Below are positions 49,005 to 57,036 of a DNA stretch of 64,000 nucleotides, one piece after another. The DNA is taken from contig CAXUKS010000001.1 in assembly GCA_964251675.1 (NCBI GenBank), positions 1-64,000 on the forward strand, given 5' to 3'. The stretch comes from JANXMY01 sp964251675. GTDB lineage: Bacteria > Armatimonadota > Armatimonadia > Armatimonadales > Capsulimonadaceae. The first letter of the stretch is position 1; every line of letters begins with the position of its first letter. The position numbers were made by a program, and so were the translations under genes. The notes under the pieces are model-generated. The model saw only the letters and a program-made list of their open reading frames with translations, was not told the DNA's origin and made no database searches.

Positions 49005-49111
49005 CGGAATTGCAGAGCAGCGGCAAGCCACATCAACAAATCGCGCAGTGAGGGCGGATACAAGACGCAAGCGTCCAAAACAGCACTCGTTTTTGGCACA
49101 AAAATGGTCAT
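49005..49111 (-). pseudogene. Truncated PIN-domain toxin
   Basis: From ATG 49111 the frame reads TSAVLDACVLYPPSLRDLLM, the typical start of a PIN-domain toxin of the type with a VLDAxVLYPxxLRDLL motif. The similarity stops about 30 codons in, and the rest of the toxin is absent. The start overlaps the antitoxin stop by 4 bp (ATGA), so a once-normal TA pair has lost most of its toxin. Confidence 0.72.
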
Positions 49112-49431
49112 TTGTATAGGCCAAGCCGTTCAGTCTCGGCCATGATTTTCCTGACAACTGCTTCGCTGCGCTTGATCTCTTCATCGGTCACTTCTTCCTG
49201 CGGTCTGGTGCATTTAGCCGCCTGAATAACAGCACGGACGGCGGCGATGCCCTCGGCGCTGCGGATTTGCTCCATGAGGCTTTCGTAATGCTCGGTGTCC
49301 AGAAGAACAATTTAGGCGCGTCCATTGACGGTCAGCAATTCCGGGGTGCGAGTTTCTTTGAGCCGGGCGACGTGCGCTTTGGGGTTGCGGACAAAGTCGC
49401 TCTGGGAATGTATCTGTCGTGTGTCCAGCAT
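49108..49431 (-). pseudogene. Antitoxin gene with an in-frame stop
   Basis: From ATG 49431 the frame encodes a Phd/YefM-like antitoxin N-terminus (SDFVRNPKAHVARLKET, then PELLTVNGRA). TAA follows at codon 40 (49314-49312). The same frame resumes with IVLLDTEHYESLMEQ and an acidic C-terminus ending at 49108. A single substitution in a lysine or glutamate codon explains it. Confidence 0.8.
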
Positions 49432-49537
49432 GGGTGGGCCTCATTTCGGTTTATTTACAGGCTATTTGCGCTTAATTCCATGATAGCATAGTGGCGGCCC
49501 ACGATCAATACCTATCGCCATAGTTCAGGAGAAACCT

Positions 49538-50683
49538 ATGCTCGGTCCGCCTTCTAATCTTCCCCTCATCCAGCCCGGCGTTCGCAGCAAGCGTATATCA
49601 TCGTATGACCGCACCGGCGGCAACAATGACTTTATGCGTATTGAGGCGGGCGAAACAAAGACGCTGGCGGACATTTCCAGGGCGGGGATTATCAAGCACA
49701 TTTGGATCACCGTGGCTTGTGACGATCCGCTCATTCGGCGCAATGCGGTTCTGCGAATGTTCTGGGATGGGGAAGAGACGCCTTCAGTGGAAGCGCCGTT
49801 GGGGGACTTTTTCGGGCAGGGCTGGGGCGAAAAGTACCTGTATGCCGCTTTGTCGCTGGCCGCCGCGCCTGCCGGGGGCAATGCGCTGAACTGCTATTTC
49901 CCCATGCCGTTCGGCGACGGGGCAAGGGTGGAGTTGGTCAATGAATCAGACAGCCCGATCAGCAGTTTCTACTACTACGTAGACTACGAGGAACACGCGG
50001 GCGGGATTGGGCCAGAGATGGGGCGCTTTCATGCCTGGTGGAACCGGCAGAGGCCGGGTCCCGAGGCCGGGCAGGGCGACCGGGAAAACGAATGGGAGAC
50101 ACTGGGCGTGCAGCCCGTGAACCCCTCGGATGCGCGGAACCATGTCCTGGTTCATGCTGAGGGCGCGGGGCATTATGTCGGGGTCAACTACTTCGTGGAC
50201 TCTCCCACCCCGCTGTGGTACGGCGAGGGCGATGACATGTTTCTGATTGACGGCGAACCCTGGCCCGGCTCGCTGCATGGGACAGGAACCGAGGATTATT
50301 TCAACTCGTCCTGGTGTCCCAAAGAATTGTACGCGCATCCCTATTTCGGCTGCGCCCGCGTCAACGGCGAGACGGGCTTTTTGGGCCGGACGCACTGTTA
50401 CCGCTTCCACCTCGAAGACCCGATCTACTTCCAAAAATCCCTGCGGGCGTCGATAGAACACGGTCACGCCAACTCGCTGACGCTGGATTTGGCGACGGTC
50501 GCCTACTGGTATCAAACCGAGCCGCACCGCCCGTTTCCGATGATTTTACCCCGCGAAAAGCGTCAGCCAATGCCGACGCTGCTGCCGACAGACATTCACA
50601 AGTGGCGCGATGCCTGGCGGCGCGAGTTGGGCGGCGGCCCTCTGTGGGGCAATGAGCCTTTGGGGGATGGGACGCGGATTTAG
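49538..50683 (+). CDS. DUF2961 protein (GH172-like)
   Basis: A 381-residue single-domain protein of the DUF2961 family. Family landmarks are GPGxxxxIWxT-like GIIKHIWITV, EAPLGDFFGQG, VELVNESDSPISSFYYYVDY, a carboxylate-rich DGEPWPGSLHGTGTEDYFNS and the C-terminal HGHANSL. Members now grouped as GH172 act on fructofuranosyl or arabinofuranosyl linkages. There is no signal peptide, so it works in the cytosol. The gene stands alone, convergent with the CPBP operon. Confidence 0.88.
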   Translation: MLGPPSNLPLIQPGVRSKRISSYDRTGGNNDFMRIEAGETKTLADISRAGIIKHIWITVACDDPLIRRNAVLRMFWDGEETPSVEAPLGDFFGQGWGEKYLYAALSLAAAPAGGNALNCYFPMPFGDGARVELVNESDSPISSFYYYVDYEEHAGGIGPEMGRFHAWWNRQRPGPEAGQGDRENEWETLGVQPVNPSDARNHVLVHAEGAGHYVGVNYFVDSPTPLWYGEGDDMFLIDGEPWPGSLHGTGTEDYFNSSWCPKELYAHPYFGCARVNGETGFLGRTHCYRFHLEDPIYFQKSLRASIEHGHANSLTLDLATVAYWYQTEPHRPFPMILPREKRQPMPTLLPTDIHKWRDAWRRELGGGPLWGNEPLGDGTRI

Positions 50684-50690
50684 GCCGCTC

Positions 50691-51152
50691 CTATTCCGGC
50701 TCCCCATTATTGGGGCGGGGGGGCCACACGCCCGCTTCCGTTTCTGCCTTCGGCAGTTTGCGTCCTTCGTCCATCGCCAGCCGGGCGGCACGGCAGTTCC
50801 AAGCCCAGTGATACGGCAGGCAAAGTAGGAAAAACAGCGGAGGCAGTGCCAGCAGGAGGCCGATCAATGTCAGGCGCGTGCCGGGGTCGGCGGCCATCGC
50901 GTGCAGGGTTGCCAGTGTCTCTGACAGAGGCGGCGGCAGGGGCTGATAACGCGGGACGAGGCGGGGAAGCAGAACGACGGCCAGACTGACGAGGGCCACC
51001 AGGCCGAGGCCCAGTGCGGTGAAGATGAGAAACAGCCGCGCCCAGACCCAGACCTCAATCGGACGGTCACGGGGCGGGCGCAGGGACACGAACGGCCCCC
51101 ACGTCCAGTCTTGATCGCTTTGGGCGTTAAAAAATCGTTCCCACAAGCTCAC
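50691..51152 (-). CDS. Two-helix membrane protein with C-terminal VWPPRP tail
   Basis: A 153-residue protein with two membrane helices (about 45-68 and 98-120) and the Trp-rich cytosolic segment LPYHWAWNCRAARLAMDEG after the second. It ends AGVWPPRPNNGEPE. It begins at a GTG that overlaps the CPBP gene stop by 4 bp. The same plan (two helices, WAWNRR-like segment, VWPPPP tail) is found in the first gene of the operon, so the two are paralogues. The function is unknown. Confidence 0.75.
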   Translation of the reverse strand: MSLWERFFNAQSDQDWTWGPFVSLRPPRDRPIEVWVWARLFLIFTALGLGLVALVSLAVVLLPRLVPRYQPLPPPLSETLATLHAMAADPGTRLTLIGLLLALPPLFFLLCLPYHWAWNCRAARLAMDEGRKLPKAETEAGVWPPRPNNGEPE

Positions 51153-51979
51153 GAGGCAGCCTCTCCCGGCGGGGGCGGCCAAACTGTTCCCGGTTCCGCC
51201 TCGGGCGCGGGCAATGGCAGCATCGCCTCGCGCCGCCGCCATGCACTCACGCAAAGCCACCAGCCCAGCGCCAGCAGCACCGTTCCCACCACCGGCCCGC
51301 CAATCAGCTCCGCCCGGCTGACACCCATCTCGGGGAGCGCCGCCATCTGCAGCGTCGCCGCCAGCCCGTGTGCGTGGACATCCCACGCTGCCCCGCCCAG
51401 TGCGGCGGCATCATAAACGCCGTGCAGCATCATGGCCGGGAAGATGGACCGTCCGCGCAACACTAACACGCCCAGCAGGATGCCGAGTGCGGCACGAACC
51501 AGAAAGCCGGGCAGGTCCAGGTGCGCCGCTGCAAACAGCAGGCCGCCGACCGTGACAGCGAGGCCCGCCGACATCCGCCGCAGGAGTGCTTTCTGAATCG
51601 GCCCGCGAAACAGCAGCTCCTCGCTAAATGCCGCCGACAGCGGCAGAAGCGTCACCATCAGCCACGGGTGATGGGCCAGCAGCGGCAGCAGAAACGCGCT
51701 GCCGTCGTCCTGACTGTGCATCAGCTTGGGCCAGAGATAGTTCTGCCCCACCACCACCGTCTGCACCCAGGGCAGAAAGCCCAGCGCCATGAGTGCTGCC
51801 CCGACATACTCCCATCCGCTCGCCCGCCGCCAGGAGAACGCTTCGCGCAAGTCCTGTCTGCCCCCCCGCGCCCAGAGGAGCGTAGGCAGGGCCACCAGCA
51901 GCACCTCCGACAGCGCCATGCCGCCGATAATGACGTAATCCGCCCAGCCGGGCAATGAAGATAAGGGGGGCATAGGCAT
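51149..51979 (-). CDS. CPBP-family intramembrane metalloprotease with VWPPPP tail
   Basis: A 276-residue polytopic protein of the CAAX/CPBP (Abi) family. The glutamate motif is SEELLFRG, followed by FAAAHLDL and the last metal motif MMLHGVYD. The C-terminus after the last helix reads PGTVWPPPPGEAAS. The family includes Rce1-type proteases and bacteriocin-immunity or export proteins. It is the middle gene of a three-gene operon whose other two products bear the same tail. Confidence 0.88.
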   Translation of the reverse strand: MPMPPLSSLPGWADYVIIGGMALSEVLLVALPTLLWARGGRQDLREAFSWRRASGWEYVGAALMALGFLPWVQTVVVGQNYLWPKLMHSQDDGSAFLLPLLAHHPWLMVTLLPLSAAFSEELLFRGPIQKALLRRMSAGLAVTVGGLLFAAAHLDLPGFLVRAALGILLGVLVLRGRSIFPAMMLHGVYDAAALGGAAWDVHAHGLAATLQMAALPEMGVSRAELIGGPVVGTVLLALGWWLCVSAWRRREAMLPLPAPEAEPGTVWPPPPGEAAS

Positions 51980-52372
51980 TCAAATTCGGGTCGGCGGCGG
52001 GGGCCACACGCCAGGCAAGGCAGTGGGCGCGGCCTGCGGCACAGCATCTTCGCGGTTCAGGCGGTCAGCCCGCCGGTTCCACGCCCACACCGAGGGGTAC
52101 AAAGTAGCAATATACCAAAAAGTTGATAGCGGCACGACTGCAAGTATTACAAGTAAGTGCCAGCGCACTGCGGCAAAGGCCAAAGTTAATTCTACGCGCA
52201 AGTGCTTTAGCAGATATGCCAGAGCGTTGCGATCACTCCACAAGTAGAAGACATAAATTACCAAAGCTAGAAAGAAAACCAGCACCATCGCTGAAAATAA
52301 GAGCAATGTAGACTGGGTGTAAAGGCCAATTTTCAGCCTCTCATGCGGCGAGGTCGGGCCTGGTATCAGCAT
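51980..52372 (-). CDS. Two-helix membrane protein with C-terminal VWPPPP tail
   Basis: A 130-residue protein with two membrane helices (about 22-45 and 72-94), then SVWAWNRRADRLNREDAV and the terminal LPGVWPPPPTRI. It resembles the product of 50691-51152. TTGACA-N18-TACAAA ends 5 nt before ATG 52372, so I take this start as leaderless over an upstream TTG. It abuts the CPBP gene with no gap. Confidence 0.72.
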   Translation of the reverse strand: MLIPGPTSPHERLKIGLYTQSTLLLFSAMVLVFFLALVIYVFYLWSDRNALAYLLKHLRVELTLAFAAVRWHLLVILAVVPLSTFWYIATLYPSVWAWNRRADRLNREDAVPQAAPTALPGVWPPPPTRI

Positions 52373-52377
52373 TAATT

Positions 52378-52407
52378 TTTGTAAAGGCTTGTTGTAAGGC
52401 TTGTCAA
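52378..52407 (-). promoter_or_regulatory. Promoter of the CPBP operon
   Basis: On the minus strand TTGACA (52407-52402), 18 nt, TACAAA (52383-52378), then AATTA and the ATG. Confidence 0.65.
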
Positions 52408-52496
52408 AGGATTTCTCCAACCCTTGATTAGGAATTCCTGTATTTTGTTGATCATATCCTTAGAAACGGTGCAGGCGTAAAAAGGGTTCGCCCTCC

Positions 52497-52584
52497 GCCC
52501 CCAATTCTGGGGGAGCCGGATGAGGAAAAGGAAAGGAGGGCGGGGAAACCCCGCCCCTTCTCTGATTCCCCCAGAATTGGGGGC
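52497..52584. repeat. AATTCTGGGG-type inverted-repeat element, copy 1
   Basis: Perfect 18-bp ends GCCCCCAATTCTGGGGGA (52497-52514) and its complement (52567-52584). An inner hairpin GGGCGGGG/CCCCGCCC lies at about 52539-52557. A related element is at 58067. Its right end supplies the stop codon of the ppx gene (TAG at 52586-52584). Confidence 0.8.
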
Positions 52585-53510
52585 TAGGGGGCCTTCTTCG
52601 CATAGTCCGCCAGCAGGCCGTAGCGGAGGCCGCGCACGCTGAGGAGAAAGTGGGAGGCGGCGAAGTAGGTGAGAACCTGGTCTAAAATCAAGGCTCCGCC
52701 GACGATGACATCGGCGCGTTTGGGTTCCAGGCCGGGCAGGGCGCGGCGCTCGGACAGGGGTAGGGCGGCGAACTGCGACAGCGCGGCGGCAACGGCGGCA
52801 TGAGGCAAAGAGAGGCCATGCAGGGCGTCGGTGTCCGGGTGGGCCTGTCCCTGCGTGACGGCGGCGACATTCAAGGCCGTGCCGCCGATCCCGGCGACGA
52901 AGGGAACGCTTTCGGAAGCGCGGAAGGTTTCCAGGGCGGCGCGGGCGTAGTCAGTGGCCTCCTGCAATTCGTAAGCCGTCGGCGGGTCGGAGTGCAGGAA
53001 ACGCTCGGTCAGGCGGACGGCTCCGATGTCTAAACTCTGGAAGCGCCCCACCCCAGCGGCGTCGCCTAAGATTAGCTCGGTGCTGCCGCCGCCGATGTCG
53101 AAAACGAGCAGGGACGCTTCTGCGGGGATGTTCAGCGAGGCGTCGGAGCGGACGGCGGCGTAGGCAAACTGCGCTTCGCGGTCGCCGGTGATGATTTGTA
53201 TGTCTACCCCGGCACGATCTTTGACGGACAGGATAAAGTTCGGGCCATTTACGGCATCGCGCAGGGCACTGGTCCCGGCTCCCAGCACCGTTTCCGCGCC
53301 CTGTGCGCGGGCGGCGTCGGCGAACCGAATGACGGCGTCGAGCGTACGGGCCATCGGGGAGTCGCCGAGGCGGCCTGCGGCGTCCACGCCTTCGCCGAGG
53401 CGGGTTACATCCGAGTCTTCGGAAACAACCGACAGCGTGCCGTCTTCGGCGGCATCGGCCACGGTCATTTTGGTGGAGTTGGTTCCAATATCAATGGCGG
53501 CAAGGCGCAT
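52584..53510 (-). CDS. ppx: Ppx/GppA-family phosphatase
   Basis: A 308-residue ASKHA-fold phosphatase. Motifs are AIDIGTNSTKM (phosphate 1), TGDREAQFAYAAV, VFDIGGGSTELI (phosphate 2) and GIGGTALNVAAV. It hydrolyses polyphosphate ends or pppGpp. It has only the two core domains, as in short exopolyphosphatases. It lies 5 bp after the metallophosphatase gene and downstream of the CHAD genes, a polyphosphate context. The last codons come from the repeat element. Confidence 0.93.
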   Translation of the reverse strand: MRLAAIDIGTNSTKMTVADAAEDGTLSVVSEDSDVTRLGEGVDAAGRLGDSPMARTLDAVIRFADAARAQGAETVLGAGTSALRDAVNGPNFILSVKDRAGVDIQIITGDREAQFAYAAVRSDASLNIPAEASLLVFDIGGGSTELILGDAAGVGRFQSLDIGAVRLTERFLHSDPPTAYELQEATDYARAALETFRASESVPFVAGIGGTALNVAAVTQGQAHPDTDALHGLSLPHAAVAAALSQFAALPLSERRALPGLEPKRADVIVGGALILDQVLTYFAASHFLLSVRGLRYGLLADYAKKAP

Positions 53511-53515
53511 GGGTC

Positions 53516-54157
53516 TTATTTCGCAATCTTCAATGCCGCGCTCGGCGGCTGGCCTGCGTTCAGGGTCAGGATCGCATAATGGAGGCGATGGTCCAGGGCA
53601 CGGCCCAGGCTGCCGGGGTTGACCCAGAGGATACCGCCGATGTCACGGACAAAATTGGTGTGCGTATGGCCGCAGACGACAATGCGGGCGGAAGTATTTT
53701 GAGCCATCTCAGCCATCTCAGCGTCCGAGGTCCATGTCCCGATGCCGGTTTTGGAGCCGGGCGAGTAGTGCGTCATCAGGAGCGGGAAACCTTCCAGCGT
53801 CAGCGCCTCTTCGGCAGACAGGGCAGACAGCCAGCGGCGCGTACCCTCAGAGATGGCCCCGCTGTCACGCTGAATGGCAGCGAACTTGTCCGGGCGCGTC
53901 TTGCCCCACTTTTTACGGTACTCCGACCCGCGCTCGGGAAACAGGGCTACGTTTTTGTCGTAGTTTCCTTTGACGCTGACCACGTTCGGGCACTCCCGCA
54001 GGAAGCGGACGCAGCCTTCGGGGTCGGAGCCATAGCCGACGGTGTCTCCGGCGTTCAGGACGAGGCTATCCGCTAATCCCTCAGCTTGCAGCGCGGCCCA
54101 CACGGCTTGCAGGGCAGACAAGTTGCCGTGAATATCGCTAAAAATGCCGACGCGCAC
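53516..54157 (-). CDS. YfcE-type metallophosphoesterase
   Basis: A 213-residue calcineurin-like phosphoesterase. Metal motifs are GIFSDIHGN, AGDTVGYG, GNYDKNV, THYSPG and CGHTHTNF, so the binuclear site is complete. The ending NPGSLGRALDHRLHYAIL is typical of YfcE/MJ0936 enzymes. The start is a GTG at 54157, 1 bp from the stop of the HhH gene. The substrate is probably a phosphodiester or nucleotide. Confidence 0.9.
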   Translation of the reverse strand: MRVGIFSDIHGNLSALQAVWAALQAEGLADSLVLNAGDTVGYGSDPEGCVRFLRECPNVVSVKGNYDKNVALFPERGSEYRKKWGKTRPDKFAAIQRDSGAISEGTRRWLSALSAEEALTLEGFPLLMTHYSPGSKTGIGTWTSDAEMAEMAQNTSARIVVCGHTHTNFVRDIGGILWVNPGSLGRALDHRLHYAILTLNAGQPPSAALKIAK

Positions 54158-54158
54158 G

Positions 54159-54830
54159 CTATTCGCCCAGTGCCTTCTGGAGTTTTTTACGCCGCTCGCG
54201 CAGCTCATTGACCAAAGCCTCCTGCTTTTTGGGCGACGGCTTTTTTTCGCGGGCCATCTCTTCCAGGAGGGCCGCAACTTTGTTCAGCCGTGTCACGGCC
54301 TCGGCGACCTGCGCGGGCGTCAGCGTGTCCGGGCCTTCGGCCAGCTCCGAGGCCACGGTGTCGAGCTTATCAAGCTGCCGGTCAATGGCTTTGTCGCGAG
54401 TCTTATCGGGAATGGCGCTTTTGAGGGATTGGGAGGCGCTGCTGAACCGCTGGAACATATCCTGAACGTCCTGATTGGCGGCGGCCAGCGCGGAGGCTCC
54501 TGTGTCGTCAATCGCAGGCAGGGGCGTGGCGCCGGAGACGTTCGGCATCTCGGCCTGGACAGCCAGCCACTCTTTGACGCGCTTTGCATTGCCGGGGCCG
54601 ATGCCTTTCACCACGCTGATTTCTTCTTCTGTAGCGGCTTTCAGATGGGTGCGAGTGGTCAGGCCCGCGCCAGCCAGCGCCTTGCGCCGGGCTTCGCCGA
54701 GATACGGAATGCCTTCCAGCGAGTCTTTGTCCGTGGGCACGTCGGCGCGTCGTGTCTCTGCGCCGTCTTCGGCAAATGCCTGTGTTACGCCGTCGTCAGC
54801 CGCCGGGGGCATCTGTGTTTCATCGCTCAT
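54159..54830 (-). CDS. Helix-hairpin-helix protein
   Basis: A 223-residue protein. Residues 35-95 hold tandem helix-hairpin-helix motifs (IPYLGEARRKALAGAGL, then VVKGIGPGNAKRVKEWL), as in non-specific DNA-binding domains. The C-terminal half is a long charged helical region ending in a lysine/arginine-rich tail. It overlaps the upstream CHAD gene by 4 bp. A role in binding DNA or polyphosphate-rich nucleoid is possible, but not shown. Confidence 0.8.
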   Translation of the reverse strand: MSDETQMPPAADDGVTQAFAEDGAETRRADVPTDKDSLEGIPYLGEARRKALAGAGLTTRTHLKAATEEEISVVKGIGPGNAKRVKEWLAVQAEMPNVSGATPLPAIDDTGASALAAANQDVQDMFQRFSSASQSLKSAIPDKTRDKAIDRQLDKLDTVASELAEGPDTLTPAQVAEAVTRLNKVAALLEEMAREKKPSPKKQEALVNELRERRKKLQKALGE

Positions 54831-55354
54831 GGGGTGGGCACGACCTCCTCAGTCGGCTGGGCTTCGGTGCCGACCAGCATCTGCAGGAACTGACGCCGGA
54901 AGCCCTGTTTTTGGATTTTATTCCAGTAGGCGATAAATGTGCGGTACTGCTTCGCACGCTCGGACTGCTGCGTGGCGATGAGACGCTCCAGCCCGGTGCG
55001 GATTTCGGCCCTGTCCCCGGCGTGATCGTCCAGAAATGCCTGCAGCAGCGGCCCGCGCACATCGCGGTCGTGGATTTCGCCGATCTGCTCCTGCACGTTT
55101 TTGACCTGGGTGTACAGCCGGTCAAACTCTTTGCTTTCGTCTTTGCTGGCAAAGCAGGGCTGGAAAATTTCCATCGTGTAGCGCAGGCGCTTGGCGGCAA
55201 TCCGCATATTGTGCAGCTCTTCCACGCGGGCAGGGTCCGCAATAAAGGGCGCAAACTGGTACAATTCTTCCAGGCGGGTGTGCAGCATCAGCGGCGCATT
55301 GGAGCGCAGGGTCTCACGCGGGTTGACGGCATACAGGGGCAGTGCTTTAGCCAC
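54827..55354 (-). CDS. CHAD domain, second half
   Basis: A 175-residue protein with the CHAD motif VEELHNMRIAAKRLRYTMEIF and the charged helix QIGEIHDRDVRGPLLQ. A complete CHAD domain has two such four-helix halves; this protein carries the C-terminal one. The basic residues form the polyphosphate-binding groove in known structures. The likely start is GTG 55354 (AGGAGG just upstream), 8 bp inside the end of the first half. Confidence 0.8.
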   Translation of the reverse strand: MAKALPLYAVNPRETLRSNAPLMLHTRLEELYQFAPFIADPARVEELHNMRIAAKRLRYTMEIFQPCFASKDESKEFDRLYTQVKNVQEQIGEIHDRDVRGPLLQAFLDDHAGDRAEIRTGLERLIATQQSERAKQYRTFIAYWNKIQKQGFRRQFLQMLVGTEAQPTEEVVPTP

Positions 55355-55844
55355 GGCTTTTTCCCTCCTTTGCTGCTGGCGCATCGTCGCCTAGCAGACG
55401 GCTGAAGTCTTTGACGAAGCTGCTTTTTTCCAGACGGTTCAATTCTTTGACCAGCAAAACACGCTCCTGGTCGCGCTCTTTTTTGAGATGGTCCACAAAG
55501 GCCCGCAGGCCGACTTTTTCACTTTCGGCGGCGTTCTCGATGGTTGCTTCCATGAACTCAATTTGAACGTCTGAGTCGCGGACGGCTCCGAGGGCATCCG
55601 TGGTTCTAGCGACTTCTTTTTCAATGACGCTGAAGGGTTTGGGAGGGAACGCTGCGTTAAACACGGACAGAGCCGCCCGCAGGCGGCGGGAAGCCACACG
55701 CATATCATGCAGGGCCTCAATGTCGTCCCCATGACGAGTGCCGTCCAGATTGGACATCATTTCGTGAAGCTGCTGGCGCAGCGATGTGTGTGCGGCCTCG
55801 ACAAAGGTCGCGTCGGGAGCAATATCGTAAGCAGATTTAGCCAT
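55347..55844 (-). CDS. CHAD domain, first half
   Basis: A 165-residue protein with IEALHDMRVASRRLRAALSVF and the partner helix TDALGAVRDSDVQIEFME, the N-terminal half of a CHAD domain. TTGACA-N17-TAAGAT lies directly upstream. The gene heads a tight operon (CHAD-1, CHAD-2, HhH, phosphoesterase, ppx). The two halves are in different, overlapping frames, so CHAD here is made as two chains that probably associate. Confidence 0.82.
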   Translation of the reverse strand: MAKSAYDIAPDATFVEAAHTSLRQQLHEMMSNLDGTRHGDDIEALHDMRVASRRLRAALSVFNAAFPPKPFSVIEKEVARTTDALGAVRDSDVQIEFMEATIENAAESEKVGLRAFVDHLKKERDQERVLLVKELNRLEKSSFVKDFSRLLGDDAPAAKEGKSRG

Positions 55845-55855
55845 AGTTGCCTTTT

Positions 55856-55884
55856 ATCTTAGCGTATCCCAAGTTGTTTGTCAA
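55856..55884 (-). promoter_or_regulatory. Promoter of the CHAD-ppx operon
   Basis: On the minus strand TTGACA (55884-55879), 17 nt, TAAGAT (55861-55856). Its -35 overlaps the start codon of the divergent AKR-like gene. Confidence 0.75.
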
Positions 55885-56894
55885 TGTTCATACCCATGAA
55901 ACCTTTTTTTTCTACCCTGCCGCTGGCGTTCAGTGAGCGGCCTTTTCGCCGTGAGCCGGGCACGGCAACCCCAGACAGCGATATTCACAGTGACATTTAT
56001 GCCGCCCCCCCCGAAGAGCGAGCGGCGACCGTGAAAGCCGCGCTGGACGCTGGCATTACGCTCTTTCATGCCCACTACGAGCGCGAAGCGCAGTCGCTTG
56101 GCGAGTCGCTGCGGCGGCTGGGTATCCATGACGAAGTCACTATCAGCACCACTGACGGCGACGTGCTGGACCGCTGCCCGGACACCGAAGCCGGGGCGCG
56201 AGAGGCGGTTCTGGGCGCAGTGGCCCGCAAGCGTCAGCTTTTGGGTTTAGATGTGCTGGATGTCTTTTCCCTGTTTGATGTCCGGCCTGACGTTCACACG
56301 CCCGCCCGGCTGGCCGGGGCACGGTCGGCGCTCGGCGAAGCGCAGGCGGCGGGGCAGATTGTGCGCGTCGGCGCGACCTGCGACTCCGCATTTGACTTTC
56401 TGGTTGACACGATTGCCGCTGACACTCTGGCACTCGATGTGGTTATGGCACGGTTCTGCTTCCCCCATCAGGAAGCCGCCGCACGGCTGCTTCCGCTGTG
56501 CCGGACGAGGGGCATCACGACCGTGGCCGCGCACACGTTTTCGTGGTTCGGCGGCGTGCCGTTCGTGCGCTTCCCGAATACCTGGCGCTACCGCAACCTG
56601 ACCAAGAACTTTTACGGCTTCACCGCCGCGCAGGCGCATCTGCACTGGGTTCTGCGTCAGCCAAACATTGACGGCGCATTGGTGTCCATGCAGACCCCGG
56701 CGATGGTCAGCGAAAACGCGGCGGCCACGCAGACTGTCAAGGAACCGGACGGGATTGAGTCGCTGTTCGAGTCTTTTGTGGACGCGATCACAAAAACCAA
56801 AGAAGGCTGGCGCGGCCTGCTCACCGATGAGATGTGGGAATACCGGGCCGCCGCCGAGTCGCGGCTGAGCCGGAAAGACAGAGCGAGGAGTTGA
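55884..56894 (+). CDS. Aldo/keto reductase-like protein, active site altered
   Basis: A 336-residue protein with the AKR barrel layout (AALDAGITLFHAHYERE, DVLDVFSLFDV, VRVGATCDS). The tyrosine region is kept, but the first-strand aspartate is histidine, the lysine strand reads TISTTDG and the histidine of the DLYxxH motif is phenylalanine. It may have lost reductase activity or changed chemistry. The stop codon and last residues come from the 127-bp repeat element. Start: ATG 55884, or ATG 55896. Confidence 0.7.
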   Translation: MFIPMKPFFSTLPLAFSERPFRREPGTATPDSDIHSDIYAAPPEERAATVKAALDAGITLFHAHYEREAQSLGESLRRLGIHDEVTISTTDGDVLDRCPDTEAGAREAVLGAVARKRQLLGLDVLDVFSLFDVRPDVHTPARLAGARSALGEAQAAGQIVRVGATCDSAFDFLVDTIAADTLALDVVMARFCFPHQEAAARLLPLCRTRGITTVAAHTFSWFGGVPFVRFPNTWRYRNLTKNFYGFTAAQAHLHWVLRQPNIDGALVSMQTPAMVSENAAATQTVKEPDGIESLFESFVDAITKTKEGWRGLLTDEMWEYRAAAESRLSRKDRARS

Positions 56895-57010
56895 AAACTC
56901 CTCGCTAGGGGAGGCGTCCTGCGGACGAAAGAAGTTCAGAGCCTACGTCGGTTGGTTCTTCTCTTCCACCCAAAGGGTGCTTCTCCTAGCGAGGGGTTTT
57001 CACCCCCCCA
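56884..57010. repeat. 127-bp inverted-repeat element, copy 3
   Basis: The left palindrome is GAGGAGTTGAAAACTCCTC, the right end GAGGGGTTTTCACCCCCC (one side degenerate). It shares GAGGCGTCCTGCGGACG with copy 2 and CTTCCACCC with copy 1, and has the same length. It gives the AKR-like gene its stop codon. Confidence 0.85.
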
Positions 57011-57036
57011 TCTCTGGCGGACTGCAGACAGAAAGC

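Noticed and set aside
49108..49431. Stop-codon read-through in the antitoxin
   Set aside because: The partner toxin is truncated, so decay is simpler; there is no sign of recoding.
19505..57010. CRISPR or clustered repeats
   Set aside because: The 127-bp copies are single and 18-20 kb apart, with internal symmetry and no spacers.
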